Source of the DNA: Populus alba
Taxonomy: Eukaryota > Streptophyta > Magnoliopsida > Malpighiales > Salicaceae
Direction: 5' to 3'
DNA: 64,000 nt
Assembly: GCF_005239225.2 (NCBI RefSeq)
Contig: NC_133302.1
Span: forward strand, 5,332,001 to 5,396,000
Made by a program: the position numbers and the translations under genes. Shown here one piece after another: positions 47,001 through 59,486 of this stretch (positions are counted from its first letter, which is position 1; each line of letters begins with the position of its first letter). The notes below the pieces were generated by a model. It searched no databases. It saw nothing but the letters and a program-made list of their open reading frames with translations, and had not been told where the DNA came from.

Positions 47001-47330
47001 AGAAATAATGAAGGATAGACAAGAAAAAAAATATTGAATTGCTTAGGAAGTAAGGTTATATTCTTTAAGCATGTTCGCTTGCCAATATTTTGGTGGCTCC
47101 TTTGATGATCAACTGGGGGGAATAAGCTGATTTGTCAGGCACATTGAAAGAAAAGGAAGGGAGATTCTTTGTGTACTTATTTTTTCGCTATTCATTGCTT
47201 TCTAATTATTGTTTAACTAATGTTCATTCATGCCTTCATTGTTTATTAATGCAGTATCTGGACGAAAACAAGTCATTGATTTTGAAGATTGTTGAGAGCC
47301 AGAATTCAGGAAACTCAGTGAGTGTGCAGA
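44033..47330 (+). CDS. GIF1: GRF-interacting factor (GIF1/ANGUSTIFOLIA3), exons 1-2, partial
   Basis: Exon 1 (44033-44112) encodes MQQHLMQMQPMMAAYY and, after a frame change, the DHIQQ end; GT donor at 44113. Exon 2 (47255-47330) encodes YLDENKSLILKIVESQNSG and, after another change, the SEC(A) end; donor GTAAGC at 47331. This is the SSXT/SNH domain with which GIF proteins bind GRF transcription factors and recruit SWI/SNF complexes in the nucleus. The Gln-rich C-terminal exons are not visible; the sequence enters the N gap 323 bases later. Exon 1 lacks two C in a C-run and gains one A; exon 2 lacks one A in an A-run and one G at the donor. As written it is frameshifted, but the homopolymer pattern and assembly gap point to sequence error. 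Confidence 0.85.
44113..47254 (+). other. GIF1 intron 1 (about 3.1 kb)
   Basis: Starts GTTTCT and ends AATGCAG directly before exon 2. T-rich, with no gene inside. A long first intron is usual for this family. Confidence 0.75.
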
Positions 47331-47653
47331 GTAAGCACTTGCCCTCAATTAAACTTTTAAAATTTGTCTTCTCTCTGTACAAGGAGACAACCCTGCTGCT
47401 GCTTACAGTCTGCTGTTTATTGCATCAGTAAAAGTACAGCTGGATAGTCTTTGATTGAAGGGAATCTAGTAAAACGAGGCGTTGATCATGGATTATGATC
47501 CATGGTTAATTGGTCCTTCAGATCTTCTTCTTTGGCTGCTTATTAAATCATAACTGCATGCCCGGTCATGATCATTTTTAAACCTTTGCATTTGCTGTCT
47601 TAAATTTATTTGACAAGTCCATTTGTGATGCTGACTAATGCCAAAAGATTGCC

Positions 47654-48153
47654 NNNNNNNNNNNNNNNNNNNNNNNNNNNNNNNNNNNNNNNNNNNNNNN
47701 NNNNNNNNNNNNNNNNNNNNNNNNNNNNNNNNNNNNNNNNNNNNNNNNNNNNNNNNNNNNNNNNNNNNNNNNNNNNNNNNNNNNNNNNNNNNNNNNNNNN
47801 NNNNNNNNNNNNNNNNNNNNNNNNNNNNNNNNNNNNNNNNNNNNNNNNNNNNNNNNNNNNNNNNNNNNNNNNNNNNNNNNNNNNNNNNNNNNNNNNNNNN
47901 NNNNNNNNNNNNNNNNNNNNNNNNNNNNNNNNNNNNNNNNNNNNNNNNNNNNNNNNNNNNNNNNNNNNNNNNNNNNNNNNNNNNNNNNNNNNNNNNNNNN
48001 NNNNNNNNNNNNNNNNNNNNNNNNNNNNNNNNNNNNNNNNNNNNNNNNNNNNNNNNNNNNNNNNNNNNNNNNNNNNNNNNNNNNNNNNNNNNNNNNNNNN
48101 NNNNNNNNNNNNNNNNNNNNNNNNNNNNNNNNNNNNNNNNNNNNNNNNNNNNN
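47654..48153. other. Assembly gap, exactly 500 N
   Basis: A round-number run of N, so its true length is unknown. It splits the GIF1 locus from the AIR carboxylase side and is the only place where the two duplicated halves are joined. Confidence 0.99.
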
Positions 48154-49380
48154 TATTTAATATTTAGTTTAATTGAGATTATATTCATTATTTATTTTAT
48201 TTGCTTTTCATTGAGTTAATTTGCCCTCATTACTCGAGAATATTCTTAATCGGATTACCCGAGTTGACTCGAGTTATTTTTTGTGTTTGTTTTTAATTGA
48301 TATTTTTTTCTAATGTTATCATTCAATAATGGAGTTGGTTGAAAATTGAGTTTTCATAATTTATTTTGATTGTTTTCTATATTAGGATAATTATGGTCTT
48401 CATGATCAGTAGTTGCAAGTTTGATATTTTTAATCTCAATTAAAATCATGTCATTTTTTTTTAGTTTTTTTTATAAGAGGTATCTCAATTATGTCTTTAA
48501 TACATTGGGTTTTGCTTTTTAACTGGGTTATTATTGTCTTATATCCAGGTTGCAAATTTGATAGGTTAATCTAGTTAACTCAGTTTTTTTATTTGATTTC
48601 CCCCCCTAATTTCATCATTTAATATTATGTTTGATTGAGAATTTATGCTTCTAATTTATTTCGGTTTGATTTTTATGAGTTTATCTCGGTTTTATGATTT
48701 CGAGAATAATGCTTAACAAGTTATTCTATTATTGAGTTGACTTTATTTTTGTGTTATTTTTTTAATTTGAAGTTAAAATTTTTACAAATTTTATCGTTTA
48801 ACTATTGGTTTGATAGTGATTGATATGAGAATTAAGCTTTACGTAATTTATTTCATTTACTCTTTTATGGGATTATCTTAGTCGTTTGATCAAAGTTATG
48901 AAAATTTGACAAGTTAATTCGAATCATGTAGTTTTTTTTTTGTTTTTTTCATATGAGGGTTATCTCAGTCTCATGACCCGAGTCATGAGTTTAGAGGGTT
49001 GATTTGATTTGTTTTTTATGGGTTTTTTAACTGATTTTATTTTTTAGTGTTATCTTTTAATATTGAACTGATCGAGATTGAACTTCATTATTTTTAAAAT
49101 TTATTTTTTTTTCTATATGGTATTTTGGTTTTATAAATCGAGTCGTGGATTTGATAAATTAACTCGGGCGCTTGTTTAAGATCACTTTTTAATTGATTTT
49201 TTTTAATTTTATATTTTTAACATTGAGCTGATTGAAAAATTAGGCTTTATAATTTGTATTGATTGTTTTCTATGAGGTTATCATAGTCTCGTAACTCGAG
49301 TCATGAATTTGACATATTAACTCAAAATTAATTCATGTCAATGTAACATATTGTTATCTTAACATTAACAAAGTTATCTT
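48154..49380. repeat. Degenerate satellite-like tandem repeat
   Basis: Recurring order of words: TTGAGTTGATTGA-like, then ATAATTTATTT, TTTTCTATGAGG, TTATCTCAGTCTCATGA and CGAGTCATGAGTTTGA. Anchors are at about 48170, 48335, 48630, 48815, 49070 and 49228, so spacing is uneven, roughly 150-190 bp or twice that. The array starts inside the N gap, which it may have caused. Confidence 0.55.
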
Positions 49381-49723
49381 GATATATTTTTTTAATAAAC
49401 TATGTTTTTTCATATTATTCAACTTGTTTTTTTAGATTTGTACAGTCAACTAAATCACATTAAATCAACCTTTATATAATTTTATTTATTTTTAATTAAA
49501 AATGATTAATAATATTTAAATGTTTTTTGTCTCGAACCACACGATGAATAATATAGTGAATACACTGTATACCATACCCAAACATAAATTATTTTCTTTT
49601 AAAAAAGAAAAAAAAAACTAACAAAAAATAAAATAAAAAAGAACTCCAACGTTCGAAACTCCACTACTTCCCTAGTTACAAGTTCCAGGCAAAAACCCCA
49701 ACCACAACCTCCTCCGGTACAGG

Positions 49724-52700
49724 ATGCTGCTGCTGCAACAGACAACCCTATTACCTAAATTCCTACTGTTTTCAAAATCTGATTTCAGTTTCAAGCCTTG
49801 TTCTTCTTCCCTTTCAACAAGATTATCTTTCATGGACAAATACACCAAGTCCTCTTCGCTAAAACAGTCTCAAAAACAGTTTCAAAGTCCAGTCTTGGCT
49901 TGTCAAGCATCAACTGACACTCACGATACTTCTTTCCGGTTCGTACCCGTGTACCAATTTTGTGTCTTTTTTTTTCTCATTTTATCAGTACCCAGATTGA
50001 TTTTTTTGCAAAAGAAAGAGAAAGATAATTGAGTTGTGCATACAATTGTGCATGTCTTATTCAAGTTTGTGTTTTTTTGCTTTTTTTTTTTTTCATTGCA
50101 TGAGTGCCCAGATGGAAATTTTTTTTGATAGAGAATAAATAATAAAAAGAAATAGCTGTTTTGTGTTGGTATCTTGTTGGAGTTGAGTGATTAGTTTGTT
50201 TAATGTGGTGAATGTAGGAAAGATGACTTGCCAGTTCATGGAGTGTCCGAGGTGATTGTTGGGGTATTGGGAGGTGGGCAATTGGGTCGTATGTTATGCC
50301 AAGCAGCTTCAGAAATGGCTATTAAAGTCATCGTTTTGGACCCATTGACTAATTGTCCAGCGAGTGCGATTGCATATGATCATATGGTTGGAAGCTTTGA
50401 TGATAGTGCAACAGTTCAGGAATTCGCAAAAAGGTTCAATCTTGATGGAATTCGGTTGTTTTTGGAGTTTTTGAGTCTTTTGTGTTAATTTTCTTAATTA
50501 TGCTGTTGTAGATGTGGAGTGTTGACTGTGGAGATCGAACATGTTGATGCTGCTACAATGGAGAAGCTTGAGCAGCAAGGAGTTGATTGCCAACCGAAAG
50601 CCTCCACTATTAGAATTATCCAAGTATGTCTCTTTTGATTTCCAGAGTTGATGGGTAACGTTATTTTGTAAACCATACGCAACTTTGGCATTTAGACTTA
50701 CTTCATAGGGAGTTTGGATTGAAATTCAAACCCAAACATGATTTTGGCTCCATGATGAAATTTCTAGATGGATCCATGTTTCAATTTTTCAGGACAAGTA
50801 TCTCCAGAAGGTTCATTTTTCTCGGCATGGGATTCCCCTTCCTGACTTTATGCAGGTTAGCTGCTTTTTGTAGTATTTCCCTGGAGGAAGCCACATGCAG
50901 TCTTCATTTTTAATTACTTGTTATTAGCTTAATATCTTCTAGTTAACTGATATTGAAGTATGACTAGTACAGATTGATGATCTAGAAGGTGCCAAGAGAG
51001 CAGGCGACTTATTTGGCTATCCTCTAATGCTCAAGAGCAAAAGGCTAGCTTATGATGGGCGTGGGAATGCAGTTGCTAAGAGTGAAGGGGAGCTTTCTTC
51101 TGCTGTAAATGGTGAGATGTTCACTACTGAGGCCCAATTACTAAGGGAATTTGGTATCCTATTTAGGCTTGAGAAATGCTATACTTGTATTCATATGTGC
51201 TACTGATTAACAGCAGTTTAGTATCCAACATATCTTAATTGCCATTCAAAATGTTTAGGATCCAAATGTTATGGCCAAAGAAGATCCATCATATGTTTTA
51301 TACTAGACTCTTTTCATCTCCTCTTGTTCATTTTGTCTGGAATGGACACGGTTATAGTATAATTATTATTTGTCTTGTAGAGAACAACAACCAAAGATGT
51401 TATTAACCTTTAATTTGGGTTTTGGCTGTAAAATCCATATGAAACAGGCCACTCCCAAGGCACTGGAAACATATTTGATGTCAAATTAAATTCTTGGGAA
51501 GAATGTGAAAGCCCATTCATCTAGTTTGGACCAATCAAATAGAAAAATTACCAATCCTGGACAGACTTTTATCTGTGTGATTGTGCCATGTTTTAGATTA
51601 TGTTATATGGATGGTGTTTAGGGCTCATAGTTTTTCTTATATGTTAATCCAAAGCAACAGGAAGTTGCTTCCTTCCTATCCTTGACAACTTCAGCAATGA
51701 GCTTGCTGAGACCTTCAGCATTCTTCGCTCTAACAGGAAAGGTTGTCCATAACTTGACTTAAAAGCCTTCATATGTTTTTGAATGAAATCTCTCTTTGTA
51801 AGTCCTTGTCTTTTGACTTGAAATAAAATTGCTTCATCTTTTCATTATTTCTCCTACATTTCCTTGTCACAATTGCTCACCTCTCCTTGTGTTCATAGTC
51901 ATAAGTAATCGTTAAGAATGTTTGGGTGATTTTGAACAGTGATTGGCTTCATATTATTCTATTATCAAGGGCATTTCTTGTTAGTTTTTTCCTTGAAGCT
52001 CATATAGTCTCGCCATTTCAATTCTTTCTAATGGTCCACTTTAATTTCCCCCTCCTTGCTGCTTTTCATGCCTAGTTTGTAGTTCTTATTTTTGTTTTTC
52101 TTTATAGAAATAGTTCCTGCTGGATCAACTCCTTGTTGTAATATAATACTCATGATGTTTCCCAGCTCTTGGAGGATTTGATCGAGGTTTATATGTTGAG
52201 AAATGGACACCCTTTGTGAAGGAGCTAGCTGTCATTGTGGCTAGAGGAAGAGACAATTCCATTTCGTGCTACCCTGTTGTTGAAACTATTCACAAGTATG
52301 GTATAGATAAGGCATTTCCATGTTCTTTTTTGTAGCTATTTTGGTTTTCAGTGCATTTGGTTTCAACAATGTTTGAGTTTGCCAGATGAATTTGACTTGA
52401 TAATGTTTATCAATTAGTATAGTTGCATCTCCTTACATCTGATTGCAGACATTGAATCTTTCAGGGAAAACATTTGTGATGTGGTTAAGGCTCCTGCTGA
52501 TATACCGTGGAAGATCAGAAAACTTGCCACTGATGTTGCACATAAAGCTGTTAGCTCATTAGAAGGTGCTGGCGTGTTTGCAGTGGAGTTGTTTTTGACA
52601 AAGGATGGTCAGGTTGTACTTGTATTTTTCAGTGTATTTCATTTTGCTGCACAATACATTTCATAATTCTCAGTTTCAGGATTTCAGGAACTTGCTGTCT

Positions 52701-55652
52701 TTGACTAATATGTTGATGCTTTCCCTTTTAAACAGATCTTACTGAATGAAGTAGCTCCCAGACCTCATAATAGTGGTCATCACACAATTGAGTCCTGCTA
52801 TACCTCACAATTCGAACAGCATTTGAGAGCTGTTCTGGGTCTTCCACTTGGTGATCCATCAATGAAGACTCCTGCTGCTATCATGTACAATCTACTGGGT
52901 GAAGACGAGGTGAATTGTTTTCTTCTCCAATTCCAGTTTTTTATTTTTTTTTCCATTTGTTTAATATTTTGAAACCTCTGCAAGAAGTTTGATGGGGTCC
53001 TTTGGTTTCCAAGTCATGTGTTTGAACATTCTTTTATCATATGCACACATAAAACCAAGCATATGCACTCAAATAGTAAATGTTCATGTGTATGTTAATG
53101 TGTGTGGACTGCTATTGTGTTTCTGGTAATTCCAAAAGCAGTTGCACAGCATAACTTACATGAAGCACATGCCAATATTTTGTGAGAACTGTAGGCCAAT
53201 CTCAGGAAACAGAAAGGTTAGGACACGATTTGAATTTAACTATGGATCTTGGATAGGGATTGTGAATATAACATGCAACCAAGTTGTGAAATTGAGGGGT
53301 GTCAAATGTCTTTCAAGTATTGAAAATTGAAAGAGTAGGCTCGTAGTTCCTAGCTAATGATGAGTTCTCAATAGAAGTCATTCGGAGTTGGCTGGTGACA
53401 TGTGCTTCTGATTTAATCATCTTTTTTTCTAAACATTTGCTAACTTCTGGTGCTCATTGAACTCTGATTCAATTCCAAATGTTAGAGGATTCTCAATTGA
53501 ATGCACGGGTAGGAGCTTTGGGGTTTGGGTGGGCATGTCGTTTTGTTAGCTGAAAAATAGATAGCTCCTTCACAAGTCTACATCAAAATGTTGTCAATTG
53601 TTTTTGCTATTTTATGTGTTTTGTCAGAATATTTCAAATAAAAAATTAATTGACTAATGACAATGTTTACGCTTTTAGGGTGAGCCTGGTTTTCACTTAG
53701 CTCACCAGTTGATTGGAAGAGCATTGAACATACAAGGGGCTTCTGTCCATTGGTATGATAAACCAGGTTAGTTTTGCATAAATTCTATACTTTCCCCAAT
53801 TTCATACTCTCCCTCTCTCTTTTTCTCCACTGTAAAGTAATTGTGCAGAAATGCGAAAGCAACGGAAGATGGGCCATATCACTATTGCCGGCCCTTCAAT
53901 GGGCATAGTGGAAGCACAGTTAAAATCAATGCTGAAGGAAGAAGGTTCTGAGAGTCAGACTGCTGGTAAGTTTCGTAGGATGACTTGATCATTGTACTCG
54001 ATCTTGTGGCTAGATGACATGTTCTAGTTGTATGGTTTTCCTCACCTTCTCTTACTGCAAATTTCCATGAGTTGCATTATGAAGTATGTATCTGTCTTAA
54101 AGTTAAAATGGAGATTAAATGTCCCTTCCATCATTCACAAGTTCAATTTTTGGATTTATGTTTTGCTAATTTCTTGGAGATAGGTACTGGATATAGTAGT
54201 CGATAGGTACTAGAGGTAGTAGACTTACCTTATCGTTCATTTTGGAGGATCTAAACTCATGAATATATTTCAGCTCAATTATAATCAGTTTCATACATTT
54301 TTCTTATTAAATATTATAAGACCTCACAGTTAAACTTAAGATGTATGTGTTCTTTCAGTTTAAGTTTATTTTGGTTCCTGATGTTTGTTAAAATGTAGTT
54401 ACACCGCGTGTTGGGATCATTATGGGCTCTGATTCAGATCTTCCTATAATGAAGGATGCTGCAAGGATTTTGACTGTGTTTGGAGTGCCTCATGAGGTTG
54501 CTTTTTAAATTTGCAGTTTTCTTCTGGAATCTGCCAGCAATGGTTTCTTTTGTTCTATCTATACCTGACTTTCATGGCTAACAATATGTAACTTGCAGGT
54601 GAGAATAGTATCGGCCCATCGAACTCCTGAAATGATGTTTTCTTATGCACTGTCTGCTCAGGACCAAGGCATCCAAATTATCATTGCTGGTGCTGGTGGT
54701 GCAGCTCACTTGCCAGGCTAGTTATACATGTGATGGTTTATATACAATATTATGCCTGTCAACTCTCACTGGCCTTAATAAAGCATTGGTTTGACTTTAC
54801 AGGTATGGTAGCTTCGCTGACCCCCTTGCCTGTTATCGGTGTTCCTGTGCGTGCTTCTGCTTTGGATGGAATGGATTCACTCTTATCAATTGTACAGGTA
54901 CACTATTTCATCACAGATAATATAACATTTTCAGGATGTCAATTGTCAAAAATAGCAGTGACCTCCAGTTTAGCATTCCAAGTTCCATTACTAGCTTATT
55001 TCCTAAAATGGGCACATGGAAAAGTAGACATACCCTTTTCCATTCTTTACATGCTTATTCTTTTTGATCGATTCTCCTTTGAAAGGAAGCTGTAGTTCTT
55101 TCATGACGAGATCAGATCTTAACACCATGTTTATAGAAATATTAAACATAAACCCAAGTTCCCATTTAAATCAGGAAGTTATGAGGATGTTTTTGTCATC
55201 CATCACAGAATCATCAGTTTGACCCTCATTGCAGGAAGTTGATGTCCAACATATAATCCGTTGCCTGTGTTTGACATTTATTTCATTCTTTTTTAATTCG
55301 CTCAATTTTTTATTTTAATTTGTCTTTCATTAAATGTTTCCTTAATCTATTATTATCCAGATGCCAAGGGGAGTCCCTGTTGCAACTGTGGCAATTAATA
55401 ATGCCACAAATGCAGGTTTGCTAGCAGTAAGGATGTTGGGTGTTGGTGATACCGACCTTTTGGCAAGGTTCTATCTCGCCCTCTCCTCTGTTTATATGCT
55501 TGTGTGACAGGATAACAACTGAAGTTTTCCCTCAACTGTAATCCTATTTGTTTTGCAGAATGAGCCAGTATCAAGAAGATACAAGGGACGATGTCTTGAA
55601 GAAGGCAGAAAAACTACAAACCGATGGCTGGGAAACTTATTTGAATCCTTGA
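49724..55652 (+). CDS. Phosphoribosylaminoimidazole carboxylase, plastid (PurK-PurE fusion)
   Basis: Fifteen exons read cleanly: 49724-49938, 50218-50433, 50512-50623, 50793-50855, 50973-51111, 52166-52295, 52465-52612, 52736-52909, 53679-53766, 53849-53965, 54399-54496, 54599-54716, 54803-54897, 55361-55467, 55559-55652. Total 1914 bases, 637 aa. Residues 1 to about 70 are Ser/Lys-rich, as in a plastid transit peptide. The PurK ATP-grasp part starts with [12 protein letters not shown] (87-97) and holds [14 protein letters not shown] (344-357). PurE begins at about 468 with [11 protein letters not shown] and has SAHRTP (505-510) and [10 protein letters not shown]. It converts AIR to CAIR via N5-CAIR in de novo purine synthesis. 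All introns are GT-AG except intron 12, a GC-AG intron (donor AG/GCTAGT at 54717). No frame breaks, unlike GIF1. Confidence 0.96.
54717..54802 (+). other. GC-AG intron 12 of AIR carboxylase
   Basis: Reading frame and the conserved [18 protein letters not shown] junction force the exon end at CCAG, followed by GCTAGT; the acceptor is TTTACAG at 54796-54802. No GT nearby keeps the frame. Confidence 0.85.
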
Positions 55653-57449
55653 GTAGTAGAAAACTTGTCTGGTAATTCTTGTTTTCTGTGTGATGGACCA
55701 AAATTTTGAGAGTTCATACCTACCAATGAAATTCCTTCAAAACTCATCCCCACACCACAATTTTGCACGTGCAAGCAGATCACCAGGTAATGTGACAGAT
55801 TAAAAAAACCTGCTGTCCTCACATTGAATTAAGCGATGCATTTGGCATCATAAGATAATTTTGTAGCATGTTGGAAGTCTGAAAAGCAGAGAAATTTTAT
55901 AAACAAAGAGGGGAGAGAGAGGTAGGTCATTTTGGAGGGAGAGAGCCTTGTATCCGTACTTGTATGATTCATGTTTTTTCCCCTGTTCAATCACTCAATC
56001 AAAGTTAATTCTTTCTGTTTGTGGTATCAGTTCTTTTCTTTCTTTATTTTCTTTCCTTTTGTTTCTCTCCTTTCTGGGAGTGGAAACAAAACTGAGTTCC
56101 ATCAGGAGACTTCTGTTCTTCTATCCAGGCCCCACAGCCTACACTGTAAATGGTGTTTAGCAAGGTGATGGCAACCATGTTATGTTAGTGCTCTCCCTAA
56201 CGTGTTAGGGATGCAATGGAGAACTCTAGTAACAGTAACGGGCCAGTTAAGATTCTTTTACCAATTGTGTTTCCTGTTTGGAACAAGGTCAAGCCTTGAC
56301 TTTGTCAAAATCTATGAAATTCTTTGTTCAATTCTGAATGGTTTTGATGGACCAATTTCCATGCCCCTTTGGAAGACCGCTGCAAGTAAATTTGTTTGAA
56401 GTCATTATATCAAGACACATGGAAGCCGCTATGGCATTAATTTTCAGAGAAAGGGAACATGCAGGGGAAGCAGACTGGCAGGGCAGTGAATAACGTGATG
56501 ATGGTATTAGACGTGTTTTCAAATATTGGAATTAACGTTGTTAGCAGCAAACAGATGACCAAAGGTCACGGAAGCCGATTAAGGCATAGCTGTCAGAGTC
56601 TGACTGGGAAATTGACTGGAAAAAGGGTTTGGGCTATTAAGGTCAATTCGCCACTTAACCTTGGATTGATTTTTGTTATTAAAGCAGTATTATTTTTTAT
56701 TTTTATACATCTTTTTTTTGTTCGAGCTTTGTTAGCTTTGTTAAGTGAATTGGGTTATTAAAAACATGTTGAATCAATCAGTGTTTTATCATATTAATAT
56801 CTTATTTGGTTCAATTAAAAACCTAACAGAAGTCAGGCTCAAGATCTCTAGTTTTTTTTTGTTTTTTTAATATCGTGTTTAGCAAGTAAACGAGTTTTCA
56901 AAATAATAATGGAATGAACATTATTAGCCAGCGAAAGAGATGACCGAAGGGCATGTAGCTAATGTTCAAGGATTCAAGCTAATGAAGGTTGTGACACTCA
57001 TGTTAGGGTATGGAGCCACCAAGTTTGACCGCCTCAAGGACGGAGCCACCATGCTTGCCCTAACCAGCAATTATAGCCTGAGAATTCCTTCATCTCTAGT
57101 GAAAATTTTCGACACCGACGCCGGAGGCTCAAAGCCAATTGCAATCACGTTTTCAAGCAGAATACATGGGAGGGACTTTTGCTGTGAATGGCAAGTCAAC
57201 CATTAGAACACAGCAGGAAAACCTGTATATTAGCCATAATTCTTCTTTTCATTTCATGAAAAAGACAACTAACCTATGCGTTGTGTGGGATTTGACCCCA
57301 AGTATGAAAGAGATACAATAAACGGCTCATATGAAATGCATCAAATAATTTTCAATAATAGTGAGTGAAAACAAGGGAATGAAAAATATTTTTCAATAAT
57401 ACACTATCAATTCATAATATTCATTGGCATGGCGGTTAATGTTGTAATC
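55653..57449. other. Flank between AIR carboxylase and the array, right copy
   Basis: Counterpart of 219-2020. Small indels include an 18-bp loss near 56225 and a GCCGATTAAG-containing gain near 56572. No supported gene. Confidence 0.6.
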
Positions 57450-57455
57450 CATTAC

Positions 57456-57877
57456 AACAGTTATAATTTTATTATCTATATAATTATCATTTTATAACCA
57501 TCTCACCGTAACTATCATGTAAGATCCCACATCGGCGAGTGAGGGGTGTGTTGCTGGCCTTATTAGTAGTGCTGGTGCTAACATGTTGGACGCATTTTGG
57601 GGCGTCAAGCTCAGTAATGAGCTCGCGTCATCAGAAATAAAACCGTGAGGACGATAAGGTCCAAAACAGACAATATTCAGCATGTTGGGCCAGGTTATTA
57701 CATATCATGACTAAAATTCTTAGTTCATAACCAGTAACGCATGAGTAGTGTCGTAAAGACATCCTATTTACACCAAGTTTCATAAATATCATAAAATAAA
57801 TTATATAAACATTTCACAGCATCTCAGCATCTTTTAAAACATTATATTCTTCAAAAACTAATAAAATCAAACATTAC
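57456..57877. other. 422-bp segment present only in the right duplicate
   Basis: Bounded by CATTAC at 57450-57455 and 57872-57877; the left duplicate has a single CATTAC at the same place (about 2021). Either an insertion with a 6-bp target duplication here, or a microhomology deletion in the left copy. It contains a solo LTR. Confidence 0.75.
57518..57702 (+). mobile_element. Solo LTR, 185 bp
   Basis: Starts TGTAAGATCCCACATCGG and ends GGCCAGGTTATTACA (TGTAA...TTACA ends), flanked by the 5-bp duplication TATCA at 57513-57517 and 57703-57707. The TCCCACATCGG start is a widespread plant LTR motif. Small size suggests a TRIM-like element. No internal region remains. Confidence 0.8.
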
Positions 57878-58236
57878 TTCATAATAATTCTTAGATAAAA
57901 CAAATTAATAATTCTTTTTAATAATATAAATTGAGATCATAAATTTAATCATAACTACTGTTATTACCATCAATATTATTCATTTAAGGTTATCATCGTA
58001 GCCATCAACATAGCACATTTATCACAAACATTCCTGAATTTAAGTTGAACCTGCGATACCACTTCCTACACTGTAGTAATTTTCTACGGTCGACACTAAA
58101 ATGCACCGTCCAAACATGAGTTTGCATTAGACCAACACCCAGAATGTTCCCTCACTGTGTTGAGACAGATAATTTAGCCTCCCATCATCACGTCCAGGAA
58201 TAGGAGGACTCCTTCAACTTTGATTAAAAATTCATG

Positions 58237-58401
58237 TATAAAAGCAAGAATTCTTGTTTGCTTTTCAAGGTCTTTGTCTATAATTCATTCAAACTTTAAA
58301 CCGCGGCCACAAGTCAACACATGACATCTTGCTACACACCAAAATCAAGAAACCATGCCTTGAAACATATTTCATGTGTCCTTGCATGTATATAAGTATA
58401 G
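58237..58401 (+). promoter_or_regulatory. Promoter of peptide gene copy 5
   Basis: TATAAAAG at 58237-58244 and TATATAAGTATAG at 58389-58401, with the ATG at 58574. Counterpart of 2389-2553. Confidence 0.5.
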
Positions 58402-58573
58402 ATCCAATCTTCCTCCCCCATCTTCCATATACCGCAACCTAGCTAACCTTCTTCGTCTCCAAGACCACCACCACCACCACCACCATCCATTTTGCTAGCC
58501 AGCTAGCTCTTCGCAGATACCAGATATTGTTGCCTACTTAAGATCCCCAATATTCCTCAGCTTTCTCTTTCAA

Positions 58574-58894
58574 ATGGGTTCTCAGAGAAGAAACCAGTGC
58601 TTAACAATGATAATCTCTGTTGCCATTGTTTTTGGACCCTGCTCTCACCAAATATTGGCAGCTAGGCCATTAGAAGGAGAGCAATGGTTAAAGCAAGATC
58701 TTGGGAATATTCAATCTCTTCTAAGGGCTCCGGTTACACCATCTGGAGGATCTTCATGCACTAATATTCCTGGCCGTGGTAGTGGCCATTGCCCCTTGGG
58801 TGAAATGAACTTTGCTGGCCATAATGTTGCTCATGCACCACCTGCGTTTCCTGATGCCATCGTAAACTTTGCTGCAGCTTCAGTCACTAATTAA
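58574..58894 (+). CDS. Secreted peptide precursor, PIP/PIPL-like (tentative), copy 5, short form
   Basis: 106 aa, duplicate of copy 1 with Gly restored in NIPGRG (copy 1 has Asp). Same signal peptide, RAPVTPSGGSSC core, second Cys in SGHC, and early stop caused by the TAAT duplication. Because the early stop is shared by both copies of the large duplication, it predates that duplication and is not a read error. Confidence 0.75.
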   Translation: MGSQRRNQCLTMIISVAIVFGPCSHQILAARPLEGEQWLKQDLGNIQSLLRAPVTPSGGSSCTNIPGRGSGHCPLGEMNFAGHNVAHAPPAFPDAIVNFAAASVTN

Positions 58895-59433
58895 TAATGA
58901 GACCCAAAAACAAGATTCAAGCTCATGAATATCTTAGGGAGTTCAATTATACGAGTAGGGTTTCTCGAGGAAGGTGAGGATAGTTGAAATAAAAGAAGGA
59001 TGGAGACGGTACTGAACTTCAATTTCATACTTTTTTCTTTTCTTGTTGTGGTGCAACCACTGGAAAAAATATGAGTGGTTGTGAAACAAATGATATAGTT
59101 TATTTTTATTCAATTTATTTCAATGAATCAACTTTTGTTTTTGAGTTACTTTTATGTTTTCTTGTTTGTAATTCTTTAGAGAGTTATTAAAGGAAAAACA
59201 GAAGAAATATTATATATATTAAGCAGTAACTCGTGTGTGTCTATACTTTTTTCTTTTAATCTTAAACACATGGTTATAAAACCTCGAGAGCTCAATTAGG
59301 GCTGAACAAGTCTGAGTTAAAGAAAAAATTAATTTAGATTAACTCACTACAAGTAAATCATTTTATCCCCCCCCCCCAAGAAAAAAGAAAAAGAAAAAAG
59401 AACTCAAATGTTAATAATTTTTATTATTGAATG

Positions 59434-59486
<53 letters not shown>

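Noticed and set aside
47493..48219. Long frames across the N gap
   Set aside because: They consist of unknown residues; not real.
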